Source of the DNA: Bacteroidota bacterium
Lineage (GTDB): Bacteria > Bacteroidota > Bacteroidia > Bacteroidales > Prolixibacteraceae
Length of the DNA: 21,282 bases
Assembly (NCBI GenBank): GCA_023488865.1
Contig: JAMDDG010000350.1
Span: 1 to 21,282 of the forward strand
Direction of reading: 5' to 3'
Shown here: in pieces, positions 16,201-21,282 of the stretch
How positions within the stretch are numbered: position 1 is the first letter of the stretch
Layout of the letters: every line of letters starts with the position of its first letter
Position numbers and translations under genes: made by a program
The notes under the pieces: model-generated
What the model saw: only the letters and a program-made list of their open reading frames with translations
Database searches by the model: none
What the model was told of the DNA's origin: nothing

Positions 16201-18370
16201 TATTCCAGGTCAATCCAATCTTTTGCATGACGTTAACAGTTGCCACAGCGCAGTCGGTGCCAAGCGCATTACACAATGATGAACCGATATTTCCGCAAAC
16301 TTCATATTGTATAACCGGCGGCGAATTGACATCCGCAGTAAAAACCGGATTGGCAACAGAAGTACTGGAGAGGTAGGAATTGTACTGCCCTCTGACACCC
16401 GGGGAAATACTGTTCCATACAGGGGTGCCGGTGAAACCTGATGCTGACAATTGGCCGTTACATTCTACCCTGGTTGTGATATTTCCTGATCCTATTATGC
16501 CGGGAACCGAACGAAAAGTAAAACTGTTTAGGTTCGCCCCTGGCTTGCAATAAGTGAACAAGTGGAAGGACCCGCCGGGCATGCAGACAAGGTTTCCATT
16601 GATAGCTATACTGTTACAATCAATCCGCCAATCCTGGGGGGAAGGGGTTGCCCCGTCAACAAGTATTTCAACCCCAATCGCGTCTACATCCAATTGGACA
16701 TTAAAAGAGATACAATTTGACTCAACACAACAAGCGCCGTTTCTTTGCTGATTGCTAATGGTAACCGATCCGGTAGGTTTTCCCGACAAATCAATTGAGT
16801 GGAAATTTGTACCGGCAACACATTTGGAACAACCACATTCACCTAAAACAGAGATGGTTTGAACAACATCCGTGTAATTTCCGCAAGGATCTGAAATTCT
16901 GTAAACACGGGTAACACTGGTCGGACAGTAGCCGGGTTTACCTTCCAATCCGTTGGAAATTTCGTTGAAAAGTGAAAGTATGAGTGCGCCGCAATTATCA
17001 GTTGCGGTTCCACCATCGGCAATAAAAGCGGCCAAATCAACATAAGGTGTGGGTATATCGGCCGGACAGCCAACTGACTTATTAGGTGCTGTTGCCACTG
17101 GTTTGGTATTATCCGTCACGGTAATCCTCTGGGTCCCGGAAGCGGCATTGCCGCTACAATCTGTTGCTGTCCAGGTTCTTGTGATTACGCTGTTCCCGCC
17201 ACAACTTCCGAATACCTGTGAGTCGGAATAAGAAATAGTTGTTGGGCTACAGTTATCGGTGGCTGTAGCAGTTCCGGTAGTTGCCGGTAAAGTGCTCTGG
17301 TCACAGCTTAACGCGATATCCGGAGGCAATGTTAGATTTGGTTTTATGTTATCATTTACAGTAATTAACTGGGTTTTCTCGTCATAATTACCGGCAGGAT
17401 CAGTTACTCTCCAGGTCCGGGTGATAACATAGGGCAAATTACAACTTCCTCCTACCGGGACAGGGGCGCCATCAACATGTGTTACAATTAAGTCGGATAC
17501 GGCGGCACAGTTATCAGAAAGCGCTGTTACATTCCCTGTAATCGAAGGTGAAGTATTAACCTTACAGGAGAGATCCGTGTAAACAGTTATAGCGCCGGGG
17601 GCAGTAAAAGTTGGTTTCGCAGTATCATCAAAATTCTGATTGAAGGTTTGAGCAGCCGAAGGGCATCCGGCTGCATTCTTTACGGTAATTATAAATTGGT
17701 AGGTCCCTTTGGGAACTCCTGCCGGAAGAGGAATTGTTAACGGACTGGTCCCCCAAGGCGCATCAACAACCGGTACAAAACCTGTCATAGCGGGTGTACC
17801 TGCAGAGATGCTGTATGAAACCGGACTTCCGTTAGTCGATACATAGTTTAACGAGAAGTTGGGTACTCCCGGACATAGGGTTGAAGAAGCACCTAAGGTG
17901 ACAGATGGAATGGAAGAGACCGGCGGTTCTGTTATGGTTGCTGAAGCTGTTGTTGTGGTTCCGGAATCATCTGCAGTTACCGTATAAGAACCTGCCGAAA
18001 GATTTGTAAAAACCCCGGTCGTATTCGTAATGCCCCCCGGGGTTAGCGTATAATTAACGCTTCCCCCTGAACCTCCGGCTAACGATGAAGTGATGGATCC
18101 ATTGTTCCCTCCGTTACAGGTTACGTTGGTCGGTGTCAGTGTCAGCGATAAAGCGCCGGCTGCATATAAATTTTCCGCGGGAACAACAACGAAGAGGAAA
18201 GGGGATAAGATCAGAAATATTTTGATAAGAAGGGTTGCAACTCTTTCAAAAAAGATTTTTTGAAAAGAGTGCCATTCTCCGGAAAGGTTTTTAAGACGAC
18301 AAACCGTGAATAATCGATCGAAGATCACTATTAATGAACTTCTTATTGTTAAACAAAACACTTGTGGCAT
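13286..18370 (-). CDS. Giant modular HYR/Ig repeat surface protein A' with SprB-type repeat
   Basis: 1694 residues. An unusually long N terminus precedes the hydrophobic signal core (LLIKIFLILSPFLFVVVPAE, about 47-66), with no usable later start. About 75-148 is a SprB-type repeat (PTNVTCNGGNNGSI...LSAGSYTVTADD). About 150-245 is a PKD-like domain, and 250-500 holds three HYR-like units with the D-TATDNC and ITRTWTATDCSGN signatures. About 509-707 is a cysteine-rich module (FNVQLDVDAIGVEI...GQYNSYL...YEVCGN) that resembles one I recall from giant Bacteroidota surface proteins. About 720-800 is an Ig-like domain. About 887-1520 is a run of HYR units including a nearly exact 183-residue duplication. 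Residues 1524-1660 are the end module shared with protein A (EPP, FC, NFSDNCTP, LHWTI, YWVVDPSGN, HPRPAV). There is no CHU_C domain. HYR and SprB repeats are typical of adhesins and gliding surface proteins. It is first in the minus-strand set. Confidence 0.85.
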   Translation of the reverse strand: MPQVFCLTIRSSLIVIFDRLFTVCRLKNLSGEWHSFQKIFFERVATLLIKIFLILSPFLFVVVPAENLYAAGALSLTLTPTNVTCNGGNNGSITSSLAGGSGGSVNYTLTPGGITNTTGVFTNLSAGSYTVTADDSGTTTTASATITEPPVSSIPSVTLGASSTLCPGVPNFSLNYVSTNGSPVSYSISAGTPAMTGFVPVVDAPWGTSPLTIPLPAGVPKGTYQFIITVKNAAGCPSAAQTFNQNFDDTAKPTFTAPGAITVYTDLSCKVNTSPSITGNVTALSDNCAAVSDLIVTHVDGAPVPVGGSCNLPYVITRTWRVTDPAGNYDEKTQLITVNDNIKPNLTLPPDIALSCDQSTLPATTGTATATDNCSPTTISYSDSQVFGSCGGNSVITRTWTATDCSGNAASGTQRITVTDNTKPVATAPNKSVGCPADIPTPYVDLAAFIADGGTATDNCGALILSLFNEISNGLEGKPGYCPTSVTRVYRISDPCGNYTDVVQTISVLGECGCSKCVAGTNFHSIDLSGKPTGSVTISNQQRNGACCVESNCISFNVQLDVDAIGVEILVDGATPSPQDWRIDCNSIAINGNLVCMPGGSFHLFTYCKPGANLNSFTFRSVPGIIGSGNITTRVECNGQLSASGFTGTPVWNSISPGVRGQYNSYLSSTSVANPVFTADVNSPPVIQYEVCGNIGSSLCNALGTDCAVATVNVMQKIGLTWNTNPAMVCLGNMPTLTANVSPAANYSYDWYNGHGATGTIVYSGSASYKPSAAGPYSLKVTDISSGIACNTAIFDFDVVIDNIGPSVFAPPQPLSVQCGDPAAPQQITNWLATASASYTKPDGTVVNLVPSNDYTGITMACNTIVNVTFSAADQCGNITSTTSTITVIDTQPPVFTFCPANITVNVDPNQCYASGVTLGTATATDICSTPTITNDAPAQLPVGTNLITWTATDACGNKTTCTQTVTVKDDIKPVLTCPADVVQTALPGNCSLSNVTITGLAATDNCAIVTQTWTMSGATTGSSLATGINPLSGLTFNVGVTTVTSTVADAAGNTATCTFSVWTKDLNKPVLTSGCPSDVTQPADAGQCSAVVTIPKLVVTDPCNEGYTVINSFNNTDDASGTYPVGVTTVNWTITDASGNVTTCTQKVTVNDLQYPTLVCPANVTQTALPGNCSLANVTIQDPSATDNCKVVTQTWKMSGATTGSSPVTGINSVSGQTFNVGVTTVTYTVADAAGNTATCSFSVWIKDLVKPVLTSGCPPDVTQAADAGQCSAVVTIPKPAVSDPCNEGYTVINSFNNTDDASGTYPVGVTNVNWTITDASGNVTTCIQKVTITDQPPSLTCPANISVLADFEKLFASNVAVPSPVYGDDCPGLTLTWSMTGVTTGSSSATGVNIFPSPYTFNQGITTIQYTLTDANGHSVNCSFTVSVLSKPVIKCQPDMTKNNDPGLCSASLDPGFPVTLAGGLPITYTWSMSGATPASGTATGTGTITPNPYTFNVGVTTITWTATNAAGSDQCSQVITVVDKEPPAIIAPAPFSFCVEDMISASMVSNLLQINPAPDYFLFKKGSTALDVNPANFSDNCTPANQLELHWTIDFSSSTPTPSISGTGQPSAYPSDITFPGDGVTFKDVTHTITYWVVDPSGNESVHKAVTITIHPRPAVTYRNQNNNQFILHTNLKKLNYEKNRTRKLFE
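14372..15469 (-). repeat. Tandem duplication of 549 bases inside A'
   Basis: Two adjacent copies with period 549 bases (183 codons): 14921-15469 and 14372-14920. Examples are GTCCCGGAGGCATCGTCTGT, found in both, and TCCATACACTGAATG at 14632 and 15181. Each copy encodes two HYR units, one with TALPGNCSL, TWTMSGATTGSS or TWKMSGATTGSS, and FNVGVTTV, the other with DAGQCSAVVTIPK and VINSFNNTDDASGTYPVGVT. The high base identity points to a recent duplication and a likely site of copy-number change. Confidence 0.85.
18241..18269. repeat. Near-perfect palindrome within the 5' coding part of A'
   Basis: TTTCAAAAAA (18244-18253) pairs with TTTTTTGAAA (18256-18265), two-base loop, extended by CTC/GAG across one bulged A (18266). 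In the mRNA it falls at codons 34-44, just before the signal-peptide core. It could hinder translation or transcription, or suggest that the real translated region begins later from a non-standard codon. Confidence 0.4.
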
Positions 18371-18761
18371 ATCTAAGGGAAATATCCAAGTACTTTTTAA
18401 TACCGCAATCCGTAAAATTGTAACCGTAAAATAAAATCGGTTTTTCTATTTTAATTTTAAACAATTAAAAATTAGCCATTTAAAATTATTCGTATAGACT
18501 ATTAAAACAATTAAAAGAGAAAAATTCCCTTGGTTCAGGCGACATTTTTTTGGGTTTCAAGTTTAAAACAGCTGGCAGCGAACATAATTATCATTACATT
18601 ATGATAAACATTATTTATAAAAGAAGACGGATTTTATAACAATTATCGAATCTGATTTGACTTTAACAATAAGTTCATTCACAAACTTATTGTTAAACAA
18701 CATACTTATTTAAATCAAGTATAAATTAATAAATAAATGGCAAAAACAGGAGTGGATAGTT
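18371..18761. other. AT-rich region between the adaptor gene and A'
   Basis: No gene is seen. It should hold the promoter of A' (minus strand) and the end of the adaptor transcript. One small inverted repeat, TTATCAT (18588-18594) with ATGATAA (18601-18607), and the hairpin listed separately at 18662-18697 are visible. I could not settle on a promoter. Confidence 0.5.
18662..18697 (-). terminator. Hairpin downstream of the RND adaptor gene
   Basis: TTTAACAATAAGTT (18662-18675) pairs perfectly with AACTTATTGTTAAA (18684-18697), 14 bp, 8-base loop. It lies 65 bases after the adaptor stop codon in the direction of transcription. It is AT-rich and has no strong U-run, so its terminator role is inferred from position. 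Confidence 0.5.
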
Positions 18762-18762
18762 A

Positions 18763-20085
18763 CTACTTCTTGATCTGGTAGAGATCTTCGATTTTTACCA
18801 CCTGAACTGCTGTCGAATCTTTCAACGTTTTGGAGATAATGCCGTAAGGAGCAACGATCACTTCATCTCCGGCAGACAAGCCTTTGGAAATTTCAATACG
18901 GGTATTGTCCTGGATGCCGGTTTTGACATTTACTTTCTTTGCATAATTATTTTTAACTACAAATACAACTTCTTGTTGTTCAGGCTCATTTGGTGCAACT
19001 TCATTTGCATTCGTATTGTTTGTCCCTTCTTTCTCCATTTGATCCGTAGTTTTTTTGATGGTCCCATCATCCCCTCTGGTAGTTACGGCCTGAATCGGTA
19101 CCGAGATAATTCCTTTTCGGGTATCGGTTTGAATCTCCACCGTAGCTGACATACCGGGTAAAAATGGATATTTGACGGTATCTTTCTCTATCAGGTCCTG
19201 GTAAGATTTTGCCAACAACAAAATTTTCACATTGAAATTGGTCACCTGGTCGACCGTCGTTCCGGTAACATTTGCCGAACTGGCAATCTCTGTCACTATG
19301 CCTTTGAATTTTCGTTTCAGGTAAGCATCAATTTCAACAATGGCCGTGTCATTTTTCTGCACTTTGACGATATCATTTTCGTTGACCTCCACCCTTACTT
19401 CCATGGTCGCCAAATCCGCCACCGTCATTAATTCGGTCCCGGCAAACTGATTGGTCCCGACTACCTTCTCCCCTTTTTCCACGTTAAGTTTAGAGACGGT
19501 ACCATCAATCGGAGAGAAAATTTTAGTCTTGGTCAGATTTTCGTTGGCCTCGCTCACACTTGATTCTGCGCTTTTAACAGAATAACGGGCTGCCTGGACC
19601 TCCGAAAGTGCGACCTTCCAGTCGGCCTCAACGGTTTCAAATTCGGATTTGGGGATCGTTTTCTTTTCGAGCAGCAGTTTGGCCCGCTGATAGTTCAGCT
19701 CTTTCTCAATTAACTGGGCCTCCGCCTGGGCTAATCTTGCTTTCTGCGTATTCAGCGAAGCCACGATCCTGCTCAGGCTGGATTGATAGATATCCGGTTT
19801 AATCACAACTAACAGATCCCCTTTTTTTACTTTATTTCCCTCCTTAACAGGAAGTTCAATGATTTCACCAGGCACTTCCGGACTGATTTTCACCTCGATT
19901 TGCGGTTTTAGTTTTCCGTTGGCAGTGATGATCTCGGTGATATCCCGGACCTCAACTTTCTCGGTAGCCACTTTTAAAGTTAAATCTTTCCCAAACCAAC
20001 CCATCTTTTTACCGATCAGCAGTACGATAATTACGGTCAATGCCAGACCGGCAATCCAGGGCAAACGATTCTTTTTCTTCTTCAT
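18763..20085 (-). CDS. Periplasmic adaptor (membrane fusion protein) of a MacA/RND-type efflux system
   Basis: Such adaptors bridge an inner-membrane ABC or RND pump and a TolC-like outer-membrane channel. The 440-residue product has a basic N terminus and one membrane segment (WIAGLALTVIIVLLIG, residues 10-25). The barrel-sandwich/lipoyl halves are at about 60-98 (VKISPEVPGEIIELPVKEG) and 188-225 (KIFSPIDGTVSKLNVEKGE). Between them is an alpha-helical coiled-coil hairpin (100-186), then a beta-barrel region. An unusual low-complexity Asn/Glu-rich insert sits at about 350-375 (EGTNNTNANEVAPNEPEQQ) before the membrane-proximal domain. The lipoyl motif and single TM resemble MacA/YknX more than lipidated AcrA. 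Partner permease and TolC genes, usually adjacent, are absent: it is flanked by A' and divergent kbl. The substrate is therefore unknown. It starts 322 bases from kbl. Confidence 0.85.
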   Translation of the reverse strand: MKKKKNRLPWIAGLALTVIIVLLIGKKMGWFGKDLTLKVATEKVEVRDITEIITANGKLKPQIEVKISPEVPGEIIELPVKEGNKVKKGDLLVVIKPDIYQSSLSRIVASLNTQKARLAQAEAQLIEKELNYQRAKLLLEKKTIPKSEFETVEADWKVALSEVQAARYSVKSAESSVSEANENLTKTKIFSPIDGTVSKLNVEKGEKVVGTNQFAGTELMTVADLATMEVRVEVNENDIVKVQKNDTAIVEIDAYLKRKFKGIVTEIASSANVTGTTVDQVTNFNVKILLLAKSYQDLIEKDTVKYPFLPGMSATVEIQTDTRKGIISVPIQAVTTRGDDGTIKKTTDQMEKEGTNNTNANEVAPNEPEQQEVVFVVKNNYAKKVNVKTGIQDNTRIEISKGLSAGDEVIVAPYGIISKTLKDSTAVQVVKIEDLYQIKK

Positions 20086-20407
20086 AAGATGATGATTATC
20101 AATATTATTGCATAGATCGATCTTTCATTTAAACGCACTATCCCGAAGGTAAAAAGGTTGTACAAAAAGGACGGATAGTAAGTTCCGGTCTCCAAAAACC
20201 CCCGGGCCTGATTTTAAAGTATTATTGTCAGATTTTGTTCACTCTCTTTTAAAACATGAGGAATGTATTGAATGCGATCATAAAAATAGCATAATTTTGC
20301 CATTGAACACTTAAGTATCCGTTAATGTCTTTTAAAGAATTTCGCTAACGAAACGGCTTTAAAAAGAAAATTACAAAATTTAAACAGTTCCTAAAAAACA
20401 TCCAGTT
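20086..20407. other. Divergent intergenic region between the adaptor gene and kbl
   Basis: No gene is seen in these 322 bases. They should contain the promoters of both divergent genes. One Bacteroidota-type promoter candidate for kbl is listed at 20268-20299; I could not identify the adaptor promoter. Confidence 0.5.
20268..20299 (+). promoter_or_regulatory. Candidate Bacteroidota promoter for kbl
   Basis: TAATTTTG (20292-20299) fits the -7 consensus TAnnTTTG of Bacteroidota primary sigma factor promoters. A TTG (20268-20270) lies 21 bases upstream, near the expected -33 position. The kbl ATG is about 108 bases downstream, implying a long leader. AT-rich gaps give such matches by chance. 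Confidence 0.35.
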
Positions 20408-21282
20408 ATGTACGGAAAGATAAAAGAACACCTCCAAACCGAGCTTCAATCCATACGTGAAGCAGGACTCTATAAAAATGAACGACTGATTGTCTCTTCC
20501 CAGGATGCGGTCATTCGTCTCTCATCCGGTCAGGAAGTCCTGAACTTTTGTGCCAACAATTATCTGGGGCTCTCCAATCATCCTGCCCTGATTCAGGCGG
20601 CAACCGAAGCAATGCAAAGCCATGGCTACGGAATGTCGTCCGTTCGTTTTATTTGCGGCACCACTGATTTGCACAAGACCTTGGAGCAAAAAATTGCCGA
20701 ATTCTTTGGTACCGAAGATACCATCCTTTATGCTGCCTGCTTTGATGCGAATGGAGGGATTTTCGAACCGTTGTTTTCGGAAGAGGATGCCATTATCTCC
20801 GATTCGCTGAACCATGCTTCAATTATTGATGGGGTCAGGTTAAGCAAGGCAAAGAGGTTCAGGTACAACAATGCCGACATGAAAGATCTCGAAGCCCAAT
20901 TGATCTTGGCAAAAGAGGCCAGGTTCAGGATCATCGTGACCGACGGCGTTTTTTCCATGGATGGCAATGTCGCGCCCTTGGACCAGATCAATGTATTGGC
21001 AAAAAAATACGACGCATTGATAATGGTGGATGAATGTCATTCAGCCGGCGTTGTAGGGGATACTGGCCGTGGGGTAACCGAATTATTTGATATCAGGGGC
21101 GAGGTAGATATCATTACCGGAACTTTGGGAAAAGCTTTTGGCGGGGCTCTTGGCGGATTTACAACCGGCCGGAAAGAGGTGATCGAATTGCTCAGGCAAA
21201 GATCCAGGCCCTACCTTTTTTCCAATTCCCTGCCGCCTGCAGTGGTCAACGCCGGAATTAAAATGTTTGAGATGATGGCCGA
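20408..21282 (+). CDS. kbl: 2-amino-3-ketobutyrate CoA ligase (glycine C-acetyltransferase), 5' part
   Basis: PLP-dependent enzyme of the alpha-oxoamine synthase family. It cleaves 2-amino-3-oxobutyrate with CoA to glycine and acetyl-CoA, the second step of threonine breakdown after threonine dehydrogenase. The frame is open from ATG 20408 (MYGKIKEHLQTELQSI) to the window end, 291 codons of an expected roughly 395. Motifs seen are NFCANNYLGLSNHP, GYGMSSVRFICGT, the VDECHSAG block holding the cofactor-contacting Asp and His, and the Schiff-base lysine K242 in GTLGKAFGGALGG (K244 in E. coli Kbl). FICGT near residue 80 and the start favour Kbl over serine palmitoyltransferase, BioF or HemA, which share the fold. 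The gene is divergent from the adaptor. Whether tdh follows cannot be seen. Confidence 0.93.
   Translation, partial: MYGKIKEHLQTELQSIREAGLYKNERLIVSSQDAVIRLSSGQEVLNFCANNYLGLSNHPALIQAATEAMQSHGYGMSSVRFICGTTDLHKTLEQKIAEFFGTEDTILYAACFDANGGIFEPLFSEEDAIISDSLNHASIIDGVRLSKAKRFRYNNADMKDLEAQLILAKEARFRIIVTDGVFSMDGNVAPLDQINVLAKKYDALIMVDECHSAGVVGDTGRGVTELFDIRGEVDIITGTLGKAFGGALGGFTTGRKEVIELLRQRSRPYLFSNSLPPAVVNAGIKMFEMMA

Overview
The window is chromosomal DNA from a member of the Bacteroidota, probably the Bacteroidales/Marinilabiliales side. The evidence is two secreted proteins with the gliding-motility-associated (CHU_C, type B) C-terminal domain of type IX secretion cargo, a SprB-type repeat in a giant surface protein, the lack of Shine-Dalgarno sequences before starts, and a TAnnTTTG-like promoter. 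No rRNA, tRNA or CRISPR array was seen.

Layout. Positions 1-5034 are housekeeping: the 3' end of NADP-type glutamate dehydrogenase, a TatD-family metallohydrolase, type I L-asparaginase, aspartyl-tRNA synthetase (minus strand, convergent with asparaginase) and the tRNA adenosine deaminase TadA (divergent from aspS). Low-complexity palindromes follow gdhA and tadA. Positions 5368-18370 are an accessory surface-protein island. Positions 18763-21282 hold an RND/MacA-type periplasmic adaptor with no visible transporter partner, then the divergent 5' part of kbl (2-amino-3-ketobutyrate CoA ligase).

The main observation is the organisation of the island. It holds two paralogous three-gene sets facing each other: A-B-C on the plus strand (5368-9436) and A'-B'-C' on the minus strand (18370-9960). 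A and A' are Ig/HYR-type secreted proteins sharing one C-terminal module. B and B' are about 355-residue secreted proteins of a family I do not recognise, clearly homologous to each other. C and C' carry PKD/Ig-like domains and end in the type B T9SS sorting domain. Gene order relative to transcription is the same in both sets. The lengths differ strongly (A 404 against A' 1694 residues; C 301 against C' 475), as expected from domain gain or loss by recombination. I infer that A, B and C make one extracellular assembly in which C is exported and anchored by the T9SS. The function is unknown.

The plus-strand set is interrupted between B and C by a RAYT (REP-associated tyrosine transposase) gene bracketed by inverted two-hairpin REP elements. 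More REPs of the same kind fill the gap between the convergent C and C' genes. A second, unrelated dispersed intergenic repeat (core CTTTGTGG...CTTCGTGGTTAA) occurs in at least three gaps.
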